From Shinella sp. UYSO24 (GTDB taxonomy: Bacteria; Pseudomonadota; Alphaproteobacteria; Rhizobiales; Rhizobiaceae), in contig CABHNZ010000016.1 of assembly GCA_902167985.1 (NCBI GenBank), positions 1-64,000 of the forward strand: a DNA stretch of 64,000 nt, written 5' to 3'. Each line of letters starts with the position of its first letter. The stretch's first letter is position 1. The position numbers and the translations under genes are program-made. The notes below the pieces were generated by a model. That model searched no databases. It saw nothing but the letters and a program-made list of their open reading frames with translations, and was not told the origin of the DNA. This document shows, in pieces, positions 29,570 to 39,408 of the stretch.

Positions 29570-30574
29570 TCAGGCCCGGCCGCGGCGGATGTCGATAAAG
29601 CGATTGAGAAGGATGGCGGCAACGATGATCAGACCGGTCACGGTCATCTGATAGAAGGAGCCGAGGCCGAGCAGATTGAAGATGTTGCGCAGGACCTGCA
29701 GCAGCATGACTGCGAAAAACGTGCCGAGAACCCCACCGCGCCCACCGAAAAGCGATGTGCCGCCGAGAACGACTGCGGCAATCGCATCGAGCTCAAGGCC
29801 CTGGGCTGCCGTCGGCTGGCCGATGCGCAGTCGCGACGTCAGAAGGATGCCAGCAAGCGCACTCATGATACCCGACACCGTAAAGACGAGGATCAGAATG
29901 CGGGTGGTGGGGAGGCCGGAGAGGCGGGCCGCCTCGGCATTGCCGCCCGTCGCATAGACGGATTCACCGAAGACCGTCAGGCGCAGCAAAGCGCCGGCTG
30001 CGACGCAGAGCGCCACGAAGATCATGCCCATCGTGCTGACCTGGATGCCGGGAATGAGCGGCACCATGGTGGAGGAGATGGCGCCGAAACTGGGCGGCAG
30101 GCCGGCAACCGGCGTGCCGTCGGTCAGAAGGTAGGTAACGCCCCGAAAGGAAACGAGGCCCGCCAAGGAGACGATGAAGCTCGGAACCGCGGCAAAGGCC
30201 GTGATCGTGCCGATCACGGCACCCGCGACGGCACCGGTGAGGATGGTGATGGCAAGAGCCGGCACGATCGGCATCCCGCCCGCCAGAAGCACGGCCACCA
30301 GCATGCCGCAGAGCGCCGTCACGGAACCGACCGAAAGATCGATATTCCCGGTCAGGATGACGAAGGTCATGCCGACGGCGACGACGCCGACGACTGCTGC
30401 CTGCTGGAACAGGTTGGCGATATTGGTTGCGGTCAGGAAGTTCGGCGAAAGGATCGCCGCGATCACCACGACGACCAGAAAAATCAGGATGAAGTTATAT
30501 TCGATGGCAAGATCGACCAGGCGGCGAGAGGAAGGGTTTCGCACTGGCGGGGCTCCCGTCACGGTGTCAGTCAT
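29570..30574 (-). CDS. Ribose-type ABC transporter permease
   Basis: An intact 334-residue inner-membrane permease of the RbsC/BPD_transp_2 family, with about 8-10 hydrophobic helices, the typical GNIDLSVGSV segment and the EAA-like YATGGNAEAARLSG loop. Its start at 30574 overlaps the end of the ATPase gene by eight bases, so translation is coupled. The in-frame extension to 30700 lies inside the ATPase gene and is not expected to be translated. It pairs with the ATPase at 30567 and the binding protein at 35747. Confidence 0.9.
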   Translation of the reverse strand: MTDTVTGAPPVRNPSSRRLVDLAIEYNFILIFLVVVVIAAILSPNFLTATNIANLFQQAAVVGVVAVGMTFVILTGNIDLSVGSVTALCGMLVAVLLAGGMPIVPALAITILTGAVAGAVIGTITAFAAVPSFIVSLAGLVSFRGVTYLLTDGTPVAGLPPSFGAISSTMVPLIPGIQVSTMGMIFVALCVAAGALLRLTVFGESVYATGGNAEAARLSGLPTTRILILVFTVSGIMSALAGILLTSRLRIGQPTAAQGLELDAIAAVVLGGTSLFGGRGGVLGTFFAVMLLQVLRNIFNLLGLGSFYQMTVTGLIIVAAILLNRFIDIRRGRA

Positions 30575-32057
30575 GGTGATGTTCTCCCAGAATCTGGTGG
30601 CGCAGGATCGTGTCCTGGTCTGTCGTCGCCGGGTTGAACCGCGCGATGTTGCGGCCTTCGTGGAAGACCCAGATCGTGTCGCAGGCCGCGTAAAGCTCAT
30701 CCAGTTCGGATGAGGCGACGATCACGGCGGCCCCATCGGCGGCGAGCTTCTCGATCAGCTTGTAAAGATCGGCCTTGGCGCCGATGTCGAGCCCGCGAGA
30801 CGGCTCGTCGAGCAGAAGCAATCTGGCGCCCTTGATGATCCACTTGGCGAGCACGACTTTCTGCTGGTTGCCGCCGGAAAGCTGGATCACCTTCTGCTCC
30901 GGCGCCCCGTATTTCGTCGACAGCTGTTTCAGAACCGGGATGGTCTGCGCCTTCAACGCGCCGTGGCGGGCGAGAAACCGGCCCTGCATGGCTGGAAGCG
31001 TGGCGTTGCGATAGATCGGTGCGTCGAGGATCAGGCCTTCCGTCTTGCGGTTTTCGGGCACCAGTCCAAGGCCGGCGCGGATTGCTTCCCGCGGGGACTT
31101 CGGCCGGAACGGCCGGCCGTGGAGCGACATTTGCGATTGGCTTGGATCTGCGCCGAACAGTGCCTTGAGAAAGGATGTGCGGCCCGAACCGTTGAGCCCG
31201 GTCAATCCGGCGATTTCACCGCGGCGCAGCTCGAAATCGCGGATCTCCAGCTTCTGCGGTCCGGTCAGGACATCCACCTTCAGCACGATATCGCCGGTAA
31301 CCGGTGGCCTTTCCTGTCGCTCGACGAGAATGCGGTTGCGTCCCAGAATGGCCTCGACCAACGCGCTATCAGGCGTGCCTGCAACATCGAAAGTCTCGAT
31401 CGTCTGGCCGCCGCGCAACACGGTGACGCGGTCGCCGATCTCGCGCAGCTCGCCAAGCCGGTGGCTGACATAGAGAATGGCGACACCACGGGCCGTCAGT
31501 TCGCGGATGACGCGGAACACAGCCTTGAGTTCCGTCTCATTGAGCGCCGCCGACGGCTCATCCATGATGATGATCTTCGCGTCGCGCGTCAGCGAGCGGG
31601 CAATCGCCGTCAGTTGCTGATTTGCGATCGACAGACCGCCCACCCTGTCCTGCGGCGAAAAGGTTGCGCCGACCTTCGCCAGAGCCTCAAGCGCGCGGGC
31701 GCGGCGTTTCTGTTTGTTCAGGAAGCCGAAGCGGGCCGGCGGATGGCCGAGAAACAGGTTCTCGGCGACCGTCAGCTGCGGCACGAGATCAAGCTCCTGA
31801 TAGATCATCGAAATGCCGGCGGCAGCCGCCTCCGCGGGCGCCTTGAAGCTGACCTTGCGGCCTTCCAGACGCATTTCTCCACCGGATGGTGAAAGGGCTC
31901 CGGCGATCAGCTTCAGAAAGGTGGATTTTCCCGCCCCATTGGCGCCGAGAAGGCAATGAACCTCGCCCCTGCGAACCGAGATATTGGCCTCGGCAAGCGC
32001 AATGATATGGGGTGGAAATCGCTTCGACAGCCGTTCGATGCTGAGTACGTCTTCCAT
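30567..32057 (-). CDS. Ribose-type ABC transporter ATPase (RbsA-like)
   Basis: A 496-residue double-ATPase of the CUT2 sugar importer type. The first lobe has Walker A GANGAGKST (38-46) and Walker B IIMDEPSAAL. The second lobe has a degenerate Walker A (GLNGSGRTS), signature LSGGNQQKV and Walker B LLLDEPSRGLD, as usual in RbsA proteins. The frame is intact. Its ATG overlaps the stop codon of the SorC-type regulator gene (TGATG), and its 3' end overlaps the permease start. It energises uptake of an unidentified sugar or polyol. Confidence 0.9.
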   Translation of the reverse strand: MEDVLSIERLSKRFPPHIIALAEANISVRRGEVHCLLGANGAGKSTFLKLIAGALSPSGGEMRLEGRKVSFKAPAEAAAAGISMIYQELDLVPQLTVAENLFLGHPPARFGFLNKQKRRARALEALAKVGATFSPQDRVGGLSIANQQLTAIARSLTRDAKIIIMDEPSAALNETELKAVFRVIRELTARGVAILYVSHRLGELREIGDRVTVLRGGQTIETFDVAGTPDSALVEAILGRNRILVERQERPPVTGDIVLKVDVLTGPQKLEIRDFELRRGEIAGLTGLNGSGRTSFLKALFGADPSQSQMSLHGRPFRPKSPREAIRAGLGLVPENRKTEGLILDAPIYRNATLPAMQGRFLARHGALKAQTIPVLKQLSTKYGAPEQKVIQLSGGNQQKVVLAKWIIKGARLLLLDEPSRGLDIGAKADLYKLIEKLAADGAAVIVASSELDELYAACDTIWVFHEGRNIARFNPATTDQDTILRHQILGEHHHD

Positions 32058-33041
32058 CAGTCGGCCTCCTCAAGGATCTGCCGGGCCGTCCCCTCGTCGG
32101 TTACGAGTCGGTGACATAGCCGGCCCGCAGGCAGGCGGCGGTGATCCTGTGCTTGTCTTCGCCGGCGGCAACGCCGATCACCCTCTCCTTGCCTGCGAGA
32201 GCCTCGAGCCTCAGGCCGATCGTCCGGTCATCGAGTTGGCGGTCGGCAATCCGGCCGTTGCGATCAACGAACCGCCCCATGATGTCGCCGACAGAGTTCA
32301 ATGTTTTCAGGCGTGCGATATCGTGGTCGTCGAGATAGCCGGAGCCGAGCAGCACGGACTGATGCGTGAGGCCGCCGAGACCGAAGCACAGGACCGGCGC
32401 CTCCTCGGCAAGTTTCAGCACCCGTTCGATGATCGGATCGCGCTCCAGTGCATCGCGGGTCGAGCGTGAGCCCATGATGGCCGGAACGGGCAGGAGGGTC
32501 GCCCGGCCACCGGCGGACTGCGCGAATTCTTCTGCCACCGCCGAATTTCGGCTGGTCGTCGCCGTCAGCGCCGTCGAGCCGTTGACGAGAACCACGTTCA
32601 GTCCTGGGCACCAGTCCTTCGGTAAGGCGCGGGCGACCGCCGCATGGTGCGGCCCCAGCTCACGCCCATCAACTGCGGCTTGGGGTTGAGGCTGACAAGA
32701 TGGTTTGCGGCGGCCTGTGCGACGCTGTCGATAATCAGGCTCGGATCCTCGATGTCGACGGTCGGGACGACGATTGCGTCACGCACACCGAAGCGTCGTT
32801 GAAGTTCGACCTCGAGCGACGTACGGCGGCCGGCGCGCGGTGTGATTTCGATGCGAACCACGCCGGTATCCTTGGCTTCCGTCAAAAGCCGGCCAACCTG
32901 CCATCGGGTCAGCCCGAGTTCCTTTGCGATATCGGCCTGCGTGTGGTCCAGGTCGTAATAGAGTTTGGCGACCTGGACTACGAGATGATCACGCTGCTCG
33001 TTGACCGGAAGTCTGGCGGAATAGGGGTTTCTCTCGGCCAT
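32057..33041 (-). CDS. SorC/DeoR-type sugar-binding regulator, frameshifted
   Basis: About 328 residues after two one-base repairs. The N-terminal HTH (LYYDLDHTQADIAKELGLTR) is of the SorC type, followed by the sugar-phosphate-binding domain (QLMGVSWGRTM, ALTATTSRNS, GLGGLTHQSVLLG, GVAAGEDKHRITAACLRAGY). Breaks lie near 32620 and 32105; the final frame ends EGTARQILEEAD and overlaps the ATPase start. Family members sense phosphorylated sugars, here presumably the FGGY-kinase product, and bind the operon promoter; a candidate inverted repeat lies at 36787. It is the fourth gene of the operon it should regulate. Confidence 0.8.
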
Positions 33042-33043
33042 GG

Positions 33044-34553
33044 TCAGGCTCCTGTCTGCCGCTGCGCCAGCGCGTGAAGGGTCGGGCGCAGCTGCTCGGT
33101 TGCGTCACGGTAAAGCGGCAGGGTGCGTTCGAACCATTCCGCACGGGATGGGTTCGGATGAACCTCGCAGGCCGGCGCGACGCAGGCCTTGGCGGCGCTC
33201 TGCAGATCCGGGAAAACACCGATGGCGGAGGCTGCAGCGACGGCGCTGCCGATCAGCGAAAGATTGTCTTCCCGAGCGACCTGAACGGGCAGGCCGAAGG
33301 CATCGACCGTTGCCTGCAGCCATGCCGGGTTCTTGACGATCCCGCCCGCCATCATGATCCTGTCGACGGCAATGCCGCGCGCCTTCAAGGTGGCGAGAAC
33401 ATTGGCGGAACCAAGCGCGATGGAATCGATGGCCGCGGCATAGATGTCGGTGCGCGTGTGGCCAAGCGTCAGCCCCATGAGAACGCCGCGCAGGGCCGCA
33501 TCACGATAGGGGGTACGATTGCCCATCATATAGTCAAGGGCAAGCAGTCCTTCTGAGCGCTGCGGCGTGGCGGCGACATCGGCGATCATGGCGGCATGGC
33601 CAGCCTTATCGAGGCCGAAAATCTCGCCGGTGAGCCAGTTCAGCATCGATCCGGCGGCCACCTGACCGCATTCGACGAGCCAGTGCCCGTCCGTCAGCGC
33701 ATTGGGGTAGGGCCCCAGAAACCGGACACGTCGGCCTCTGCCGCAAGCTGCACGAGCTGGACGATCGACGTTCCGCCGATGAAGAGCATGCCGCCGGGCT
33801 CGACCGTATCGGCGCCCAGAATGCCGATATGCGCATCGATGCCCCCTTGAGCGACCAGCGGGCGGTTTTCGAGCCCGAGTTCCGCTGCCATCTGGGCGCG
33901 CATCCTGCCGATCTGGCCGCCCACCGGGACGATGCGCTGCGGCAGCTTTTCCAGCAGGTCCGGAATGCCTAAAGCCTCATAGATCTCCGGAACGAAGCGG
34001 TGGGTCTCGCTGTCATAGTTCCATTTGCAGGCGGCATTCATGCGTGAGCCGACCCATTCACCGGTCAGATCGAAATTGACGTAGTCTAGGGCTTCGCAGA
34101 TCACCTCCGCCTTCGCCCAGAGTTCCGGCTGGTGCTGTTTCAGCCACATGGATTTCGGCACGAGCCATTCGACGGCATCCGAGCCGCCGCAAAAGCGCAT
34201 GACGGGATGGTTGAGCGATGCGGTCCTAAGAGCCTCGTCATTGGCGCGGCAATCCATCCAGAGCAGAGCAGGCGAAAGCGGCGTGCCATCGCGAAGGCAG
34301 GGCGCACCGTGGAGGCGGTGGTGGCACAGCAGACGGCATCGACTGTGCGGCATCCGGTTTTCTCCAGAACCTCGCGACCGGCCCGGCGAAGCGCGATGCG
34401 CCAGTCCGACGGTGATTGCTCGGCCCATCCGGCTCGCGGATAATGCGTCGCATAGGGCGCGTCCACCTGGCCAAGCATATGGCGGCTGTCGGTATCGAAG
34501 ACACCTGCACGCACACCGCCCGTACCGAAATCGAAGCTCAGAATATGAGCCAT
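33044..34553 (-). CDS. FGGY-family carbohydrate kinase, frameshifted
   Basis: About 503 residues after two one-base repairs (near 34330 and 33700). Features: N-terminal phosphate loop SFDFGTGGVRAGVFD, substrate-site region LLWMDCRANDEA, ATP-domain signature GTSIVQLV and C-terminal adenosine motif MMAGGIVKNPAWLQ. FGGY kinases phosphorylate pentuloses, polyols or, in LsrK, autoinducer-2; the sequence does not fix the substrate. Start at 34553 just after GGAGG. It is three bases upstream of the regulator gene and downstream of the Zn dehydrogenase, suggesting oxidation of a polyol followed by phosphorylation. Confidence 0.85.
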
Positions 34554-34613
34554 GTCCGATTATCCTCCTCCATTGTCATCCGCAGTAACCCGGCCTCCTA
34601 CCGGGCAAGTCCG

Positions 34614-35636
34614 CTACGGATGGAACATGATCTTCGAGAAGAAGAAGCTGCGATCGGTACGAAGCTTTTCGAAAACGCCGGGCAGTTCTTCGAGCGCGAG
34701 ATCATGGGTAATCATGAATTCCCATTTGAGCGCACCGGATGCGAGTTTATCGAGCGTAACTGTCCATTGCGGACCCGGATAGGGTGCGCCGAACGAATTC
34801 CAGGAACCATGCAGCGAGACTTCCTGGCGCAGGAAATGCTGGAATGCTGCATTGGGCAGCGGTACCTCGCTGACGGGAATGCCGATGAAGACCACATGCC
34901 CGCCGGGCGCTGCCAGCTTGACGGCGGTATTGATGGAGCTCGGATGGCCGGCAGCCTCAACGATGATGTCGGAGAGGAGGTCTTTCGGGACCTCTTCAGT
35001 CGACAGCAGCGTATGCGTGGCGCCGGCCTGACGTGCGAGTTTCAGCTTTTCTTCCGAGACGTCGATTGCGACGACTTCGGTGGCCCCCATCAGCAGCATC
35101 CACTGGATAGCGAAGAGACCGATCGGCCCGCAGCCGATCACCGCACCACGGTTTCCCATCTTCACGCCGCCGGCCTTCCAGATCGCGTGAAGGGCAATCG
35201 AGGCAGGATCGACCATGGCGGCAGCCCGCGGATCGCAGCCTTCGGGAACCTTCAGGAGATTGCTGGCCGGCGCGCAGATATATTCCGCATAGGCGCCGTC
35301 GCGACGCGAACCGAAATAATCGTAGTCGCGGCAACGTGAGAAGTTCCCGGTCGCGCATTGGTCGCAAGCATTGCATGGAAGCATGGGCGGTACGGTCACG
35401 AGATCGCCGAGGGCAAAGCCGGTGACGCCAGGGCCGGCTTCTTCGATCACGCCTGAAAATTCATGGCCGCATATGATCGGCATCTTGTGGGCGCCCTTGA
35501 TGAGCATGCGTGGCAGATCCGAACCACAGACGCCGACGGAGGCGACACGCAGAAGAACCTCGCCCTTGCCCGGTTGCGGCTTTTCCACCTGTTCGAGGCG
35601 AATATCACCCGGCGTGTAAAGTACGGCTGCACGCAT
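34614..35636 (-). CDS. Zn-dependent polyol/alcohol dehydrogenase
   Basis: An intact 340-residue medium-chain dehydrogenase. The catalytic zinc site is suggested by GVCGSD and GHEFSG, the structural zinc by four cysteines in CNACDQCATGNFSRC, and the NAD loop by GCGPIG. It most resembles galactitol-1-phosphate/sorbitol dehydrogenases (GatD-like). It lies between the binding-protein gene (110 bp upstream) and the FGGY kinase (60 bp downstream). Likely role: oxidation of the imported polyol or sugar to a keto form in the cytoplasm; the substrate is not determined. Confidence 0.85.
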   Translation of the reverse strand: MRAAVLYTPGDIRLEQVEKPQPGKGEVLLRVASVGVCGSDLPRMLIKGAHKMPIICGHEFSGVIEEAGPGVTGFALGDLVTVPPMLPCNACDQCATGNFSRCRDYDYFGSRRDGAYAEYICAPASNLLKVPEGCDPRAAAMVDPASIALHAIWKAGGVKMGNRGAVIGCGPIGLFAIQWMLLMGATEVVAIDVSEEKLKLARQAGATHTLLSTEEVPKDLLSDIIVEAAGHPSSINTAVKLAAPGGHVVFIGIPVSEVPLPNAAFQHFLRQEVSLHGSWNSFGAPYPGPQWTVTLDKLASGALKWEFMITHDLALEELPGVFEKLRTDRSFFFSKIMFHP

Positions 35637-35746
35637 GATCCTGCTATCCTTCGGTTGTGATGAGGCGTTCGCCGGCGCTTGACGCGTCGGCGCTTGCTTT
35701 TCCGGATGGCCTGCAGGGCGGGCTTACCCGCCTGCCGGCAAAAGTG

Positions 35747-36732
35747 TCACTTGTTGAGAACCTGCGGGCGATATTCGGCAAACAGCGCCTTGTGCGGGAA
35801 TTTGTCGACATTATCGGGCGTGACGAGCGCCGAGCCGGCATCGACGAAGGCAGGCACGGGCTTCTTGGCGGCGGCCTCCCGCGCGACCTGGATCGTGACA
35901 TCGCCGAGATATTGCGGGTCGTTCAGCGCTGTTGCCACATATTTGCCGCCGGAACCCATGGCCTGAAGCGCTTCCGAGAGACCATCGACGCCCGCCACGA
36001 GCACGTCGTTGCGGTTGTTCTCCTTCAGCACCTGCAGGGCGCCGAGGGCCATATCGTCATTATGGGCATAGACGACCTTTACGTCGGCATTGGCCTGCAG
36101 CAGGTCCTGCATCGCAGTGACGGCATTGGCGCGGATATATTCGGCATAGGGACCTTCGACGATCGTATGGCCGGTACCCTTGATCGCATCATGAAAACCG
36201 TCCCGGCGATCCATCATCACCGCGCCGCCGGCATCACCCTGAATTTCGATGATCTTGGCATTCTTGATGCCATCGGCCTTCAATTTGGCGACGACGGCTT
36301 CACCGACAAGCTTGCCCATGGCCCTGTTGTCGCGGCCGACATGCGCGACGACTTTGCCACCGCGGACGGGACGATCGACGGTGATGACCGGAATGCCGGC
36401 CGCCGCCGCGGCGTCAAGCGATGGCGCAACGGCGTCGGGATTGACCGGGTTGATGATGATGGCATTGACGCCCTGTGTGATCAGATCCTGGATATCGTTG
36501 TTCTGCTTCGAGACATCGCCATTGGCATCGAGAAAGATCAATTTGTCGCCGGAGGCTTTGCTGCTGCCTCGGCGCCATTCTTCAGCTGAACGTAAAACGG
36601 TGATTGCAGCGTGACCTGGCTAAAGCCGATCTTCAGGTCCTTGGCGTATACGGGCTGTCCGCCGACGGCCAGCGCCGCGAGTGCGGACACGGTGACGGAC
36701 AAGGCTGCCATGAAATGACGACGCGTGTTCAT
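35747..36732 (-). CDS. Periplasmic sugar-binding protein (RbsB-like), frameshifted
   Basis: About 328 residues after repair of one base near 36550. A signal peptide (MNTRRHFMAAL, hydrophobic stretch, VYA cleavage region) precedes a type I periplasmic binding fold (DLKIGFSQVTLQSPFY, then NDIQDLITQGVNAIIINP, GIPVITVDRP and VVYAHNDDMALGALQVL). It delivers a sugar to the permease/ATPase encoded downstream. The start at 36732 has GGAGG at good spacing. As first gene of the operon it follows the promoter region with the inverted repeat at 36787. Confidence 0.88.
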
Positions 36733-36786
36733 GTGATCCTCCCAAGATCTCCACTTTGACGTTTGCCCTCCCGGCAAACAGCATTT

Positions 36787-36801
36787 GTGAAATATATTCA
36801 C
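36787..36801. promoter_or_regulatory. Candidate operator of the sugar operon
   Basis: GTGAA-N5-TTCAC, an inverted repeat around an AT-only spacer, lies 54 bases upstream of the binding-protein ATG. Its position fits an operator for the operon-encoded SorC-type regulator. No experimental motif for this regulator is available to me. Confidence 0.45.
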
Positions 36802-37330
36802 TTCTGCTGAATCCAGCGCATAACACGCTCATCGCTTTGTCAACCGAGAGATGAATTTGACACGGAAAATCGACATAACGCACTGATATGATTGACGGTT
36901 ATTATTGGCGTGCGCGGTTTTTCTGCCGTATTGCGGCGAATGCCCATAGACTGTGCAATGCAGCATGCGTTGGAAAAAACAACAAATGCTGGATACTGGA
37001 AGGTGTTGCACGATGACTGAGCCGGATTGGACTGCAACGGCATCATCGTGTGTCGGCCGAAATGTATCAACGCGCCGACCAAGCGGGCCGAGCAAATTGC
37101 CACGTCAGCCGGCTGGTGCCGAACCGATCTGAAGTCTCCGGGTTGGCCGGCAGGAGTTCGTTGGCCGGTTGCAGCGTCATGGGGGCTGCATCCAGATACA
37201 AGACGATTGGCTATTCACTGCCAAGGTCTTTGGCGGCCCGACGGTAGGGCGCCCGGACCCTCTGGTCATCATGGGCCGGCCTGGCGTCCTGCGCGACTTT
37301 GCTCCGGCGAAGCCTGGAGGTTGTTGGGTG

Positions 37331-37365
37331 GCTTCAGGACGCGGCAAATTGCAACGTCCTGAAGC
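37331..37365. terminator. Hairpin after the SDR operon
   Basis: An 11-bp perfect stem (GCTTCAGGACG and its complement) with a 13-base loop lies 38 bases beyond the stop of the SDR gene at 37403. It has CCCCTTTT on the plus side and no U-run on the minus side, so its direction is unclear. The remainder of 36802-37402 shows no convincing gene. Confidence 0.45.
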
Positions 37366-37402
37366 TTGCCCCTTTTATGATGACGATCGCACCGTCTGTC
37401 GG

Positions 37403-38135
37403 TCAATTGGCACTCGACGTGGGACGAATAATGATCTCGCTGACATCCACATCGGTTGGCTGTGAGAGAGCATAAAGTATCGACTTGGCCACGGCATCGG
37501 CGCTGATCGCGATGGCGCGCCAGATACGCATCGCTTCACGGGCGGTCTCGTCGCTGATGGTTTCGGCCAGTTCGGATGTCGTGACGCCCGGCGAGATTAT
37601 CGTCACGCGAATACTGTCTTCTTCCTGCCGAAGCCCTTCTGAAATCGCTCGAACCGCGAATTTTGTGGCACAATAGACGGCGGCAGTCGGCGAGACCCTG
37701 TGACCACCCGTCGAAGCAACATTGATGATATGACCGAAGCCCTGCTTCTTCATGATGGGCAATGCTGCGGCGATCCCGTAGAGAACACCCTTGATGTTGA
37801 CGTCAACCATCCGGTCCCATTCGTCCACCTTCAGGGCCGCCATCGGCGATAGCGGCATGACCCCGGCGTGTTGATGATCGCATCGAGCCTGCCGAATTCG
37901 GCAATGGCAGAGCCTGCAAATGCCTCGACGTCGGCTCGATCCGTGACGTCCAGACGCCGTTGACGGATCAATCCGCCGGAACGACTTACGTCCTTGGCCA
38001 GTCCCTCAAGACGCTCGGTCCGCGCGCGCCGGCAACCACATGCGCCCCGGCTGCAGCGAGAATGCGAGCTGTTGCCTCCCCGATCCCGCTGCTTGCGCCG
38101 GTCACGGCAATGACTTTTCCTTCGATGCCAGACAT
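37403..38135 (-). CDS. SDR-family oxidoreductase, frameshifted
   Basis: A classical short-chain dehydrogenase of about 244 residues after two one-base repairs (near 38030 and 37860). The start frame gives VTGASSGIGEATA; later frames give the middle (ERLEGLAKDVSR) and the catalytic half with INVAS, YCATK and VTIISPGVTTSEL. The motifs are complete, so an active NADP-linked enzyme is expected. Start at 38135 after GGGAG. It is last in a three-gene unit with the SDR at 38175 and the Atu4866-type gene, presumably controlled by the divergent LysR. Confidence 0.78.
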
Positions 38136-38174
38136 CGATTTCTCCCGATCTTCGTTCTGTTGGAAATGCCGGCG

Positions 38175-39017
38175 TTAAGCCGGAAAGTCGGCGCTCAGCG
38201 TCAGCTCTGACCAGCCTTCGAAATTCGATCGGAGGTCGTCCAGCCGCTTGCGGGCGATCGTCAGCGCACTCGCGCCGAGAAGAAGCCGCAGCGGTGGCGT
38301 CTCGGCCTGATAGGCGCAGATGATGGCAGCGGCTGCGCGGGAGGGATCCCCCGGCTGATTGCCCGAAATGTTGCGGGTGGCCTGCCGCCTCTTGCCGGCG
38401 GTTTCGGCGTAATCGTCGATGACACGAGCGCATTCGATCATCGAACTGCCCGCCCAATTGGTACGGAAAGCGCCGGGCTCGACGATCGTCACCTTGATGC
38501 CAAGCGGTTGCACCTCGTGAAAGAGTGATTCCGACAGCGCTTCGACCGCGAATTTTGTCGCGTGATAATATCCGGTCGCGGCAAAGGCGACGAGACCGCC
38601 AAGCGATGAGATGTTGAAGATGTGGCCCTGTCGGCGCGCGCGCATGCCGGGCAGGATTTTCTGGGTCACGTCGATCAATCCGAAGACATTGGTTTCGAAT
38701 TGCGCGCGGATTTCGGCCTCGGCTCCTTCCTCGATCGCGGCGAGATAACCGTAGCCGGCATTGTTCACCAGAACGTCGATTGCGCCGAAATGCGCTATCG
38801 CTGCCGCCACGGCCGTCGACACCGAGGCGTTTGACGTTACGTCGAGAGGCAGGGCGAGAACACGATTATGGTATCTGCCCTTGAGGTCGTCGAGGCTTTC
38901 CGACTTGCGGGCCGTGACGACTGCTCTCCAGCCTTTTTCCAGCACGGCTTGAGCCAATGCGTGTCCGAGACCCGATGAGGCGCCTGTGATGAACCAGATG
39001 GGAGATGTGTCAGTCAT
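38175..39017 (-). CDS. SDR-family oxidoreductase
   Basis: An intact 280-residue SDR: cofactor loop TGASSGLG, NNAG in LVNNAGYGYLA, Ser in NISSLGG and catalytic YYHATK, then VEPGAFRTNW. This subtype (oxidoreductase/SDR with a long C-terminus) often acts on small ketones or aldehydes, but the substrate is unknown. Start at 39017 after GGAAC; the in-frame extension to 39071 overlaps the neighbour and is not SDR-like. It lies in the middle of the LysR-divergent unit. Confidence 0.85.
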   Translation of the reverse strand: MTDTSPIWFITGASSGLGHALAQAVLEKGWRAVVTARKSESLDDLKGRYHNRVLALPLDVTSNASVSTAVAAAIAHFGAIDVLVNNAGYGYLAAIEEGAEAEIRAQFETNVFGLIDVTQKILPGMRARRQGHIFNISSLGGLVAFAATGYYHATKFAVEALSESLFHEVQPLGIKVTIVEPGAFRTNWAGSSMIECARVIDDYAETAGKRRQATRNISGNQPGDPSRAAAAIICAYQAETPPLRLLLGASALTIARKRLDDLRSNFEGWSELTLSADFPA

Positions 39018-39063
39018 TTCAGTTCCTTTCGATGCGAATGTGCTTGGCTGCTTCGGTCTCTCG

Positions 39064-39309
39064 TCAGGCACGCCTGCGCCGCAGGATCATGCCGGCGTGA
39101 TGCAGCGTATCGAGATCGACGAAATCGCCATCGGCGGTGAAACCGGTGTCGTCCTGATATTCGATATGCGCGGCATTGATCTGGTAATGGCCCCGATAGG
39201 CGCTTTTCCTGTTGCCTCGGGCTTCGTCGTAACGGCCGTTGCCCAGCAGCTCATGACGGATGTGGCCGTCGTCCGTGACCCATAGTCCGACATAGGGGTG
39301 ATCGTTCAT
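39064..39309 (-). CDS. Atu4866-family small protein
   Basis: An 81-residue protein that matches my memory of the small Atu4866 family from Agrobacterium: HPYVGLWVTDDGHIRHELL, NGRYDEARGNR, GHYQINAAHIEYQDDTGFTADG. It is a single beta-rich domain without signal peptide; the function is unknown, and a small beta-barrel binding role is the usual guess. Start at 39309 with GGAG upstream. It is first gene of the unit divergent from LysR, with two SDRs downstream. Confidence 0.75.
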   Translation of the reverse strand: MNDHPYVGLWVTDDGHIRHELLGNGRYDEARGNRKSAYRGHYQINAAHIEYQDDTGFTADGDFVDLDTLHHAGMILRRRRA

Positions 39310-39392
39310 TCGCGTACTCCGTTCGCTGGTGACGAAGCCGAAGATAGGCGGCTGATTGGTGCCTATCGAGTTGCCAATCCGGAATGAGCTCA

Positions 39393-39405
39393 TTAGTATT
39401 GCTAA
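39393..39405. promoter_or_regulatory. Candidate LysR operator (T-N11-A)
   Basis: TTAGTATTGCTAA has the T-N11-A form with 4-bp dyad arms and ends four bases before the LysR start codon. A wider inverted repeat GATTGG/CCAATC lies just to its left (about 39354-39379). Both sit in the 99-bp divergent region and could mediate activation of the 39309 unit and autoregulation. Confidence 0.5.
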
Positions 39406-39408
39406 CCA

